Assembly (NCBI GenBank): GCA_937944485.1
Contig: CALDYU010000007.1
Coordinates: 1-64,000 of the forward strand
Length of the DNA: 64,000 nt
DNA from: an uncultured Flavobacteriaceae bacterium
GTDB lineage: Bacteria > Bacteroidota > Bacteroidia > Flavobacteriales > Flavobacteriaceae
Direction: 5' to 3'
Positions 8,989 through 17,565 of this stretch are shown here, piece by piece. Made by a program: the position numbers and the translations under genes. The notes beneath the pieces were generated by a model that was given only the letters and a program-made list of their open reading frames with translations, was not told where the DNA came from and did not search any database. Positions within the stretch are counted from its first letter, which is position 1, and each line of letters starts with the position of its first letter.

Positions 8989-9768
8989 TCATTCTAATCC
9001 ATTATTCTTTCGATAAATAGCACTTTTCTTTCTTAAGTACTCCCAAAGCATTAATTTATCTTTAGAATCAACCATTTGCTGAAATAAAGTATCAACTTCA
9101 CAAAAATACAAGAGATCATCTATGCGATCATCTGAAATTTTAAGTTGGTTTTTAAACAAAGAGTCTGCATAAAAAGCCTTCACCTGCTCAGTTCTAGAAT
9201 ACAATTTATTTCTTGCAACCCGTTTCTTGAGCATTTTCGTGCGACCACTCAGGGCATTAATTAAAGGGTCAAAACTCATTATGGGATTTGCAGTAGCTGC
9301 ATAAAGCTCTCTTTCTGCCTTTGTTTTGGGCTTCACATAAGCATTTGGAAGCCCCAAAGTTGAAGAAGTTACCACTGCATCAATCGGTATCACTTCGAGG
9401 TCTTTTGTTATATCACCTGAAAGATTATACGGCCTAACTATAACTTCATCTAACTCTGTTAAAGAAGCATTTAATACTACTTTGAGCACAGATCCGGCTA
9501 GTATTTTTTGAGTAATAACTATTTCTTTTCTTTGAAATTGAACCGCCGAAAAAACAAGCGTATCATTCTGTTTTACTGTAATTTTAAAAAACCCATTCGC
9601 ATCAGTTATCGTTCCCCTTTTCGTAGTACGATTTAAAACTGTAACGGCTTCAACATCATTATTTTCGCCAATGACTTGACCCACCACTTTCTTAGAAAAA
9701 AAAGATTGCGCAGCAAGGGAAGAAGAAAGAAAAAACAACCAAATAAAGATTAGGTTAGTTCTTATCAT
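8989..9768 (-). CDS. Secreted carboxypeptidase-regulatory-like domain protein (copy B)
   Basis: 259 residues from the ATG at 9768 (MIRTNLIFIW), with a signal peptide ending LAAQ. An N-terminal CarboxypepD_reg-like beta-sandwich (VVGQVIGENN, GTITDANGFFKI, LVFSAVQFQRKEI) ends in LTELDEVIVRP, as at the N-terminus of SusC/TonB-dependent receptors, but no barrel or plug follows. The C-terminal helical part contains DDLLYFCEVD. The chosen start overlaps the 3' end of the paralogous upstream gene by 14 bp, so translation may be coupled. Function unknown. Likely a periplasmic or outer-membrane accessory protein. Confidence 0.82.
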   Translation of the reverse strand: MIRTNLIFIWLFFLSSSLAAQSFFSKKVVGQVIGENNDVEAVTVLNRTTKRGTITDANGFFKITVKQNDTLVFSAVQFQRKEIVITQKILAGSVLKVVLNASLTELDEVIVRPYNLSGDITKDLEVIPIDAVVTSSTLGLPNAYVKPKTKAERELYAATANPIMSFDPLINALSGRTKMLKKRVARNKLYSRTEQVKAFYADSLFKNQLKISDDRIDDLLYFCEVDTLFQQMVDSKDKLMLWEYLRKKSAIYRKNNGLE

Positions 9769-10507
9769 TTTGTAATTCAAGAAACGTTTTACTATGCGTA
9801 ACCAAAAAATCAATCAGTTCAAATTCATTTTCCTTTTTTAAAAGTGATTGTGCTGGCATATAATTGTCACAATAAAAAAGAAAAGCATCTATTTTATCTT
9901 GAGGAACTTTTAAATCAACAACAAAAAATTCATCATCATATACTTGACGTAAAACCTCACTTACTTTAAGAGGTTTTATTTCCTCCTTCTTATTCTTTTT
10001 AATACCTTTAAGCAAAGCTTTAAATAGACCTGCGAAATTTAATCCGTCCCGAACTAAACCTCTGCTTTCCCTTGATTCAGCTATGTTTTCAACTTTTGAA
10101 CCTCTATCAATTTCATATTCAAATTTTTTAAATTCTTCATTTTGCAATTGAATAAAACGTTCTTGATCTTCTGGGGTAACAATAACTTCTTCTAGTTCGG
10201 TAATTTTCTCCTTTACCTCGACAACCAGTCGCTTTTTCTTTAATATTTCATCGGTAATTGTAATCACTTCGAGTTGATAATTCAGAGCAGAAAAAGCCAG
10301 TTCATCACCTACTTTCACACGAATTTTAAATTCTCCTTTAGCATTTGTAATAGTAGCCCTTTCTGAAGTAGCATTTATAACATTTTCATTGGGTACACTG
10401 ACATTACGATACAACACTTGCCCTCTCAATAAAACACGGTCATCATCTTGCCCGTGTAAAATAAAGGAGCAAAAAAGCAAGCAGGTATAGGTAAAAATAT
10501 ACTTCAT
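9755..10507 (-). CDS. Secreted carboxypeptidase-regulatory-like domain protein (copy A)
   Basis: 250 residues with signal peptide (ends LHGQ). The same layout as its downstream neighbour: a regulatory-like beta-sandwich (LLRGQVLYRN, ATITNAKGEFKI, LAFSALNYQLEVI) ending ITELEEVIVTPED, a lysine-rich linker (about 160-175), and a C-terminal helical part with DAFLFYCDNY. The two are clearly duplicates that have diverged. It is first in the leftward run with copy B, the DUF6702-like gene and the M1 peptidase. No function is known to me. Confidence 0.82.
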   Translation of the reverse strand: MKYIFTYTCLLFCSFILHGQDDDRVLLRGQVLYRNVSVPNENVINATSERATITNAKGEFKIRVKVGDELAFSALNYQLEVITITDEILKKKRLVVEVKEKITELEEVIVTPEDQERFIQLQNEEFKKFEYEIDRGSKVENIAESRESRGLVRDGLNFAGLFKALLKGIKKNKKEEIKPLKVSEVLRQVYDDEFFVVDLKVPQDKIDAFLFYCDNYMPAQSLLKKENEFELIDFLVTHSKTFLELQNDKN

Positions 10508-10816
10508 ATTATCTTAATTTATCTCAAAATAGCAATTATAACCGTATTTATTTAGGGTATTTGAGTTTTAAATGGTTATAAAGAAAATATAAGTTGAGGG
10601 TTTAAAAAAAAACGTACCACTAAACTTTTGTTAATTTGTTTTACAACTATTCAATCACCTTTATCAACCCCATAGTACTAAAGTTAGGTCTAAAAGTATT
10701 ATTGAAATAAATATGGTTTGTTTTTTACCCTATTCAAAACTCATTTTAACTAGAAAATTAAACGTTTTCGCAAGATAATTCTATTTTTGCTTGTTAGTTC
10801 AAAAGACCCCTTTCTT
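10508..10816. other. Intergenic region upstream of the fibre locus
   Basis: About 309 bp between divergent genes. It holds one TAnnTTTG box (10782-10789) for the rightward genes and otherwise AT-rich DNA without clear repeats, hairpins or ORFs. Confidence 0.5.
10782..10789 (+). promoter_or_regulatory. -7 promoter box (TATTTTTG) of the fibre locus
   Basis: Matches TAnnTTTG 27 bp before ATG 10817. It overlaps the TTG that would be the upstream start of the open frame, which argues for the ATG. Confidence 0.6.
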
Positions 10817-13800
10817 ATGAGAAATACAATAACATTTCTATTTAGCGTATGCTTCGCTGCAACCTTCGTGACAGCTCAGGTCAAGATTGGTGACAATCCG
10901 CAGAATATAGACCCATCTTCTGTTTTAGAACTAGAAAGTACCGACAAAGTCTTGGTTATTACTAGGCTAACAACAGTTCAGATGAATGCTATAACGCCGA
11001 ACGCAGGAGCCCTATGCTATAATACCGATTTGCAAAGTGTTCATTATTATAATGGAACTCAATGGTTAAATTTAGGTGTTTCAGGTGGTACTGGAGGGCC
11101 CTTAACTGCTGATGCCATTGTTAATGCACAGCCAACTATTGTTATTACGCCAACGGCATCGGGTGATAATTTAGAAGTTGCCCCAAACAGTATACGAACA
11201 GAGCAAATAGTTGATGGTGGTGTTAATGGGGTTGATATTCAAGATGGATCTATAGGTCCAGGGAAGCTTCAAAATTTATCAGTAACAGAAGAAAAATTAT
11301 CAGAAAACTCTGTGGGTACTTTTGCGCTGGATAATGATAACATAGGAGTAAGCGCCTTTAATAATGACGCTGGTTATATTACAGCAGCTGATATAGGTGG
11401 AGTAAGTGCTGATGCAAATAATTCACTTGAAGACAGAGCAGATGGTCCTTATTATAGCGATCAGCTTTTGGTGACAGCAATTAATCAAAATACAAATGCA
11501 ATTGCTTTAGATAATGATCAAAGCCCCACCAATGAGATACAAAATTTAATTTATAATGCTACCACAAATTCCTTAGCTATTACTTCTCCACCAGCAGGGG
11601 CAGTTCCTGTTGATTTAAGCGGTTTGAAAACAAATATTTCGGAGGGAACTAACATTGACATTACTGGAGATGGCTCAGCGGCAACGCCATATATTATAAA
11701 TGCTACAGGTGGCGAAACGGGAGGTACTGATGATCAAAACATGGGAGCAGTAACGTTGAACGCTTCTAATATTTTATCCATTGGTATTGAAAACGGGGAT
11801 CCTTCTGCGGTAGATTTAAGTGCTTTAATTTCAGATGGTTCAGAAACAAAATTTAATGACTCCCCAACAATAAGTGTAGCTGGTTCAGGAACAACTGTCG
11901 ATCCCTATGTGCTGACAGGTACAGGAGGTGCTGATGGTTCAGAAACAGTAGTTACTGGAGGAACTAATATAACGATAACTGGTAATGGAACTACAGCAAC
12001 ACCATATATTATCAATGCTACTGGAGGTGGAACAGGAGGTACCGATGATCAAAACATGGGAGCAGTAACTCTGAATGCTTCTAATATTTTATCTATTGGA
12101 ATTGAAAACGGGGATCCTTCTACGGTAGATTTAAGTGCTTTGGCGGGAGGCGGAGGTGCCGATGATCAAAATTTAGAAACACCAACTTTAAACGCAGCCA
12201 ACGTGTTGACTTTAAATATTGAAGGGGGCAATTCAACTAATGTAGATTTGAGTCCTTTAGTTTCAGATGGTTCAGAAACAGTAGTTACTCCAGGAACAAA
12301 TATTACAATTACTGGTAATGGAACTGTTGCGACGCCTTATGTCATTAATGCAGTAGGGGGTGGAGCAGGAACTACTGAGTTAATCGATGATATAACCTTA
12401 GAAGGAATTGGTACTGCCGCAGATCCATTTCGTGTAAAACCGGGTGCTGCAAATCAAATTTTAAGAACGGCAAATGATGGGAATTCGGTTACTTGGGTTG
12501 ATTTACCAGTAGGTGGAGCGGTAATATCTGATGCAACACTAACAGGCGATGGTAGTAGTGCTGCTACCGAACTAGGCTTAGCCGATAATGCAGTAACACT
12601 AGAAAAAATAAATCAGAATGGAGCTTCGGCAGATGGAGACATTATGAAATGGAATACAACCTTGAATGCAGGTGCTGGTGGTTGGGAAGTTGGTGTCAAT
12701 GCTGGACATGTAGGTACGGCTAAAGCAATTTTCTATGCAGATACTGATGGTACACCAACAACTGCATTTAATCCAAATGAAGGGGATATAACAAGTGCTC
12801 CAAGCCTAGTCTGGGACCCTACAAGTCGTCTTAATTCTGGACAACTTCAAATAGGTTTAGATGGTAAAGCAGCTCCAGGAGATGTTAGTAAAGTTGTAAT
12901 TGCAGAGACGCCAAGTGGTGGCTCTGATGTCATGTTCCCGCTACTACTACAGACACTAGCTCCAGGTAGTGCAAACTCAAGCACGGGTATACTTTTTTCT
13001 CCTGAGACCCATGACCCTGCAACTTTAGCCAAAGGAGCATTAATTTATCAAAGAACGGGAGCTTGGGCAAGAGGTGATTTTCATTTCTTACAAAAAGATG
13101 CTGATGGTGCTGTACTGCCAGCGACCACTGACAAAGCCTTTTCCATTAAAAACAACAAAGACATTGTAATTTACGGAGGTATAGAAATTGACGGTCTTGG
13201 TCTGGGTACCAACGGAGAAGTTTTAACTTCAACAGGTACAGGAGTGCAATGGTCTAATGGTGGAGGGGCTACTACAGATACAGATGGTAACGATGGGCTT
13301 TCAGATTTTACTGCAGGCTCGGGTTACAATATCAACGTAGATGATACCACCATAGAACTCAATGCAGATGCCTTGAGAATAAAACCAGCAACAATAGATC
13401 CAGCAACCCCAGTGGATCAAATTTTAGTTACAGATGAAACTTCTGGTAATGTGGAATGGCAAGACTTTCCAGCAGGAAATCAAAATCTATCAACAGCCAA
13501 TTTAGTTCAACCCGCTGCCAGTTTATTGAGAACTTATGAACTAACAAACGCCAATCAAAGTTTAGTTTTCACTGGCGCAGGTAACGTAGGTATCGGTAAT
13601 GGTGCCAATCCTCCAGCCAATAAATTACATGTTGGAGGTGCTATTCGGGCCGAAGGAATTTTAAATTCGCAAGGCATAGCAGGAGAACCTTCGTATCGTT
13701 TTTCTGGAGACATCAATACAGGCATGTATTTGGCTGCAGCAGATGATTTAGGCTTCTCGGCTGGAGGAGAAACCCCATTACGTGTTAAACATACGGCAAC

Positions 13801-14188
13801 TGACGGTCGAGAGGTTATTGTTGATGCTAGTATAGAATTAAAAGAGCAACTACTTGATAAAGATGGCGAAGCAGGAACTTCAGGTCAAATTTTATCCTCA
13901 ACGGCTACTGCAACAGACTGGATTGAAGCTCCTGAGGGAGTTACCATCAAAGCCCGTGTTGCTGCAGCTACAGGAACAAATGGTAGTTATAATATCCCAA
14001 TAAGTGGCCAAACAACGGCGAATTACATTATAAATGTATCTGTTGTGGAAAATACCCCTGGGAATCCTATAATGATTCAAATAGTTGGCCAAACAGCAGC
14101 TAATTTTTCCGTTCAGATTTACGAGTTTATTGGTGGGGTTCCTACACCAGCAAATGCAGATTGGTTTTATACAATATATAATCCTTAA
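10817..14188 (+). CDS. Large secreted tail-fibre-like repeat protein (fibre A)
   Basis: 1123 residues from ATG 10817, signal peptide ending FVTAQ. The N-terminal module (VKIGDNPQNIDPSSVLELES, then a W-x-x-L close) is a common head domain of secreted Bacteroidota structural proteins. The middle is Gly/Thr/Asn-rich with repeated blocks (GTNITITGNGT-ATPYIINA, DDQNMGAVTLNASNIL) including a 315-bp repeat. The C-terminal 70 residues (NYIINVSVV, NFSVQIYEF, DWFYTIYNP) look like a phage tail-fibre knob and resemble the end of fibre B. No sorting domain is seen in it. The next gene starts 4 bp after the stop and encodes a type B CTD protein. Function is inferred: an extracellular fibre or adhesin. Confidence 0.78.
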   Translation: MRNTITFLFSVCFAATFVTAQVKIGDNPQNIDPSSVLELESTDKVLVITRLTTVQMNAITPNAGALCYNTDLQSVHYYNGTQWLNLGVSGGTGGPLTADAIVNAQPTIVITPTASGDNLEVAPNSIRTEQIVDGGVNGVDIQDGSIGPGKLQNLSVTEEKLSENSVGTFALDNDNIGVSAFNNDAGYITAADIGGVSADANNSLEDRADGPYYSDQLLVTAINQNTNAIALDNDQSPTNEIQNLIYNATTNSLAITSPPAGAVPVDLSGLKTNISEGTNIDITGDGSAATPYIINATGGETGGTDDQNMGAVTLNASNILSIGIENGDPSAVDLSALISDGSETKFNDSPTISVAGSGTTVDPYVLTGTGGADGSETVVTGGTNITITGNGTTATPYIINATGGGTGGTDDQNMGAVTLNASNILSIGIENGDPSTVDLSALAGGGGADDQNLETPTLNAANVLTLNIEGGNSTNVDLSPLVSDGSETVVTPGTNITITGNGTVATPYVINAVGGGAGTTELIDDITLEGIGTAADPFRVKPGAANQILRTANDGNSVTWVDLPVGGAVISDATLTGDGSSAATELGLADNAVTLEKINQNGASADGDIMKWNTTLNAGAGGWEVGVNAGHVGTAKAIFYADTDGTPTTAFNPNEGDITSAPSLVWDPTSRLNSGQLQIGLDGKAAPGDVSKVVIAETPSGGSDVMFPLLLQTLAPGSANSSTGILFSPETHDPATLAKGALIYQRTGAWARGDFHFLQKDADGAVLPATTDKAFSIKNNKDIVIYGGIEIDGLGLGTNGEVLTSTGTGVQWSNGGGATTDTDGNDGLSDFTAGSGYNINVDDTTIELNADALRIKPATIDPATPVDQILVTDETSGNVEWQDFPAGNQNLSTANLVQPAASLLRTYELTNANQSLVFTGAGNVGIGNGANPPANKLHVGGAIRAEGILNSQGIAGEPSYRFSGDINTGMYLAAADDLGFSAGGETPLRVKHTATDGREVIVDASIELKEQLLDKDGEAGTSGQILSSTATATDWIEAPEGVTIKARVAAATGTNGSYNIPISGQTTANYIINVSVVENTPGNPIMIQIVGQTAANFSVQIYEFIGGVPTPANADWFYTIYNP
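11721..12150 (+). repeat. Internal direct repeats in fibre A
   Basis: Blocks of about 110 bp starting near 11721 and 12036 are about 90 percent identical by eye, a 315-bp period (105 codons). A shortened third copy begins at 12161. The flanking GTNI-ITG-G-ATPYIINA module also recurs (about 11647, 11960, 12295). Confidence 0.8.
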
Positions 14189-14192
14189 TCAA

Positions 14193-15350
14193 ATGAAAAA
14201 ACTATTTTTCATACTAATAAGTTTCTCATGGAGCGTGCTCATAAATGCCCAAACCGCTTTGTATAATTCAGGTAACATTCAAATTCATAATGATGGTGAA
14301 ATAGGTTTTCATACCAACCTAATTAATGATGGTATTTTTGATGACAATCGGGGTTTGGCGGGCTTTTACGGGGCTGCTCCAATTTCTATATCGGGTGCTT
14401 TTGCAGCTACATTTTATGATATAGAAATTGCCAATATGGATAATGTTACACTCAATACGAGCCTAAATATTACAAACAATACAAATTTCATTCTAGGTCA
14501 TTTTCGAACACCGCGAACCACAAGTGACATTTATTTGAACTTTTTTGAAGATGCCAACTACAATGGTAGCGGTGATATGGCTATGGTAGATGGGTATGCT
14601 ACAATCACTAATAAACAAAATTTCACCTTCCCAATAGGTGATGGCGCAGAACTAAGGCCGCTCATTCTAAATTCAACAACTGTAAATGCAGTTGCCAAAT
14701 GCGCCTATTTTTTTGAAAATATAAATAGTCCTGTTTCGTTTTCCAATGCCTTTAACGCTACTAATAAAACTGATGATATTGGTGATATTAGTGCTCTTGA
14801 ATTCTGGCGATTAGAGGGTGCAGAACCCTCTACCATTCGCATCAGTTGGAATGAAAGAAGTAACATAGGCTCTATTGTTAACGAAATTGCTAATCTAGGT
14901 ATTGTCGGATGGGAAAAAGCAAGCAACCAATGGATGGTATTGAGCAATGGGGGAGCTCTTGGAGATCAGACGAGTGGTTTTGTTACTTCCAGTAGTTTTA
15001 TTCCTGATGACTACGAAATCATAACATTTGCAAATGTTTTAACAGAAGCCACCGAACTTATTAATACAGATAATTTTTTGGTAACCCCGAATGGCGATGG
15101 TGTAAACGATGCTCTTGAAATCCCTGAAATTGCCTTATCTCCAAATAACACCATTCATATTTTTGATCGCTTCGGACTCAAAGTCTTTGAAATGGAAAAT
15201 TATACAAATACCGAATTTACAGGATTCGCTACGACGAATAACTTTGTTATTTCTAAAGAAAAGGGCCTTCCTTCAGGGGTCTACTTTTATGTGCTTTCCT
15301 TAGACGATATCGGACTTAGTTTTCAAGGGTTTTTGTATCTGGCCAGATAA
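14193..15350 (+). CDS. T9SS type B sorting domain (CHU_C) protein, module 1
   Basis: 385 residues from ATG 14193 with signal peptide (ends VLINAQ). The N-terminal part starts LYNSGNIQIHNDGEIGFHTN and is beta-rich. The C-terminal about 90 residues form a gliding-motility-associated (type B) CTD: FLVTPNGDGVND, IHIFDRFGLKVFEM, LPSGVYFYVLSL, GFLYLAR. This signal directs export through the T9SS. It is the close paralogue of the gene at 18732. It follows fibre A by 4 bp, so they are co-expressed, and it is plausibly the secreted partner or anchor of the fibre; that role is inference. Confidence 0.88.
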   Translation: MKKLFFILISFSWSVLINAQTALYNSGNIQIHNDGEIGFHTNLINDGIFDDNRGLAGFYGAAPISISGAFAATFYDIEIANMDNVTLNTSLNITNNTNFILGHFRTPRTTSDIYLNFFEDANYNGSGDMAMVDGYATITNKQNFTFPIGDGAELRPLILNSTTVNAVAKCAYFFENINSPVSFSNAFNATNKTDDIGDISALEFWRLEGAEPSTIRISWNERSNIGSIVNEIANLGIVGWEKASNQWMVLSNGGALGDQTSGFVTSSSFIPDDYEIITFANVLTEATELINTDNFLVTPNGDGVNDALEIPEIALSPNNTIHIFDRFGLKVFEMENYTNTEFTGFATTNNFVISKEKGLPSGVYFYVLSLDDIGLSFQGFLYLAR

Positions 15351-15432
15351 TAATACCTGAAGATATTGTACCACATTTCGCTCAGTTGAGTTTTCTAAAC
15401 CCTTAGTTTCTTTGGCAAATCAGAAATTTGAA

Positions 15433-15490
15433 GAATATTCTTACAACAACTTTGTGTCAACACACATCCAATTTTTGTTGTTACACAACA
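15433..15490. promoter_or_regulatory. Nested inverted repeats upstream of module 2
   Basis: Inner arms TGTGT (15453-15457) and ACACA (15462-15466); outer arms AACAAC (15445-15450) and GTTGTT (15477-15482). Possible operator or hairpin in the 198-bp gap before the second module. Confidence 0.35.
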
Positions 15491-15548
15491 TTTACTTTAA
15501 CCACATACGATTTATGGGCTACTTTGTAAGTTACCATTAGTCAATATT

Positions 15549-17561
15549 ATGAAAAAAATTCCCTTCGCCCTTCTATTTCTATGGGCAAATCTGGTGCTAG
15601 CTCAAGTAAAGGTTGGTGATGATATCAATACCATAGACCCAGCTTCAATATTAGAACTTGAAAGTGCTTCAAAAGTATTTGTGGTTACGAGAGTGACAAC
15701 CCCGCAAATGAATGCAATTACACCTTTAAATGGTGCTCTTGTTTATAACACCGATGAAAACTGTTTATACCAGTATCGTAATGATGCATGGACAAGTCTT
15801 TGTATTGACGTTATGGCCAGCGAAACAATAACCGCCTTAATTGATAATAATGATGGTACCTTCACATACAACAATGAATCGGGTGCAGCTGTCATTATCT
15901 CTAAGGCAGGGTTAATCAATAACGGTGACGGTACGTATACTTTTTCAAATGGTGCTTCTAATCTAACCATTGACACAAATGCAAGTGCAATTCCCTATGA
16001 CAATACAAGTTCAACTTTAAGTGCGACCAATGCACAAGACGCCATCGATGAACTAAAAGCGTCTCTTAATGTAGATAATGTTACTATTACTGGAAACGGA
16101 ACTACTTCGGACCCATTTAAAATTGAAGATGATGGAGTAAATTCTGCAAAAATACTTAATGGAACCGTTATTGCTGAAGATATTGCCGATGGCACGATTT
16201 CAAATACCAAACTTGATAAAACTAATATTCCCATAAGCGGTTTTGGTCCCGCCAATGCAGCTGTCTCCTTAGGTGGGAATACATTAACAGATGTGGCTGA
16301 TCCAACCGCGGCTCAAGACGCTGCAACAAAAAATTATGTTGATGGTCAAATAGCAGCGGCAGCCGATGATGATATTACTAGTGCTACACTCAGCCCAACT
16401 AGTGTTTTGACAATTAATGAAGGAACTACTTTCGTAGATGTTAATTTAACGGATTTAGAAGAATCCGCAGATATTTTAGCCGAAGAAGCAAGAGCATTAG
16501 CAGCGGAAGCTGCAAATGCGGGACTGATTGCAATTAACACGACTGATATAGCAGCTAATACTGCGGGCATAACAACAAATGCCTCCAATCTAGCATTTGA
16601 AGAAACCAGAGCAGTTGCAGCCGAAGCTGCCATACAAACGGACGTTGATGCCAATGAAGTTGCAGCCAATGCGGCTATCGCTTTAAAAGAAGATAGTGCA
16701 AACAAATCTACAGACGGTACACTGGCTGATAATTCAGATACTGATTTTCCAACAGAACAAGCCGTAAAAACTTATGTCGATACGCAAGTTGGAGCTATTA
16801 CTACCGACGATGATATTACTGCTGCTACGCTAAGTGCAGCTAGTCTTTTGACAATTAATGAAGGGGCTACTTCAGTAGATGTTAGTCTTGCTGCTCTTGA
16901 AGAATCGGCAGACATCGCGGCTGTACAAGCTGATGTTGACGCTAACGAAGCCGATGCAGATGCAGCTATCACAGCCGTACAAAACAATCTCAATACGCAC
17001 ACAACAGCCGACCAAGATCTTAGCGACACGAATGAGATTCAAGTGCTTTCAAAAACTGGCACACTAATTTCTTTAAGTAATGGTGGAGGGTCTATTAACG
17101 AAACTACGACCTCGTTAACTCAGAATACTACAACCGGTGTTATCAGCTATTCAAATGAAGCTACTACTTCTCAAACTGCCAATGTACTAGCTGCTGAAAC
17201 TGATAATAGCTTATCCATTGGTGCTAATGGTGGTGTGTTATACGAGAGTCCTATAAAGGCTTTTGGCAAAATATCTGCTGCTGGTGCTGTTACAAAATCG
17301 ACTACTGGTATTTCGGTAACCAAGCTTGCCGGTAACGGACACTATCGCGTTACATTGCCAGCAGGAATAACTAGTGACGCAAATTACATTATCCAATTAA
17401 CGCAACCAGGCCGTGGTGGAGCAGGAAATGACGACCCAGGCATATCCTATAGTAACCAGACAACAACAACCTTTGAAGTAATAATAGGTGATAATGATAA
17501 TGGAGGAACGGACCGTAATAGGTTTAATTCTGAATTTATGTTTACCATTTTAGATTTATAA
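15549..17561 (+). CDS. Secreted tail-fibre-like protein with Ala-rich coiled coil (fibre B)
   Basis: 670 residues with signal peptide (ends NLVLAQ). The head module matches fibre A (VKVGDDINTIDPASILELES, then a W-x-x-L close). The middle (about 270-490) is Ala/Asp-rich and helical (EEARALAAEAANAG, VDANEADADAAI), as in trimeric coiled-coil stalks. It contains a 441-bp direct repeat (about 16368-16480 and 16809-16921). The last 80 residues (NYIIQLTQPG, TFEVIIGDND, FMFTILDL) resemble the fibre A knob. The next gene begins 4 bp after the stop. An extracellular stalk-and-knob structure is inferred; no experiment-based function is known to me. Confidence 0.78.
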   Translation: MKKIPFALLFLWANLVLAQVKVGDDINTIDPASILELESASKVFVVTRVTTPQMNAITPLNGALVYNTDENCLYQYRNDAWTSLCIDVMASETITALIDNNDGTFTYNNESGAAVIISKAGLINNGDGTYTFSNGASNLTIDTNASAIPYDNTSSTLSATNAQDAIDELKASLNVDNVTITGNGTTSDPFKIEDDGVNSAKILNGTVIAEDIADGTISNTKLDKTNIPISGFGPANAAVSLGGNTLTDVADPTAAQDAATKNYVDGQIAAAADDDITSATLSPTSVLTINEGTTFVDVNLTDLEESADILAEEARALAAEAANAGLIAINTTDIAANTAGITTNASNLAFEETRAVAAEAAIQTDVDANEVAANAAIALKEDSANKSTDGTLADNSDTDFPTEQAVKTYVDTQVGAITTDDDITAATLSAASLLTINEGATSVDVSLAALEESADIAAVQADVDANEADADAAITAVQNNLNTHTTADQDLSDTNEIQVLSKTGTLISLSNGGGSINETTTSLTQNTTTGVISYSNEATTSQTANVLAAETDNSLSIGANGGVLYESPIKAFGKISAAGAVTKSTTGISVTKLAGNGHYRVTLPAGITSDANYIIQLTQPGRGGAGNDDPGISYSNQTTTTFEVIIGDNDNGGTDRNRFNSEFMFTILDL

Positions 17562-17565
17562 CCAA

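Noticed and set aside
10787..10816. TTG start of fibre A
   Set aside because: It falls in the TATTTTTG promoter box; ATG 10817 gives a normal signal peptide.
11721..12150. 315-bp repeats in fibre A as an insertion sequence
   Set aside because: The repeats stay in frame and encode shaft modules; no terminal inverted repeats or transposase.
16346..17029. Long antisense ORFs within fibre B, Ala/Ser-rich
   Set aside because: They are mirror images of the Ala-rich coding strand, with no start signals or family marks.
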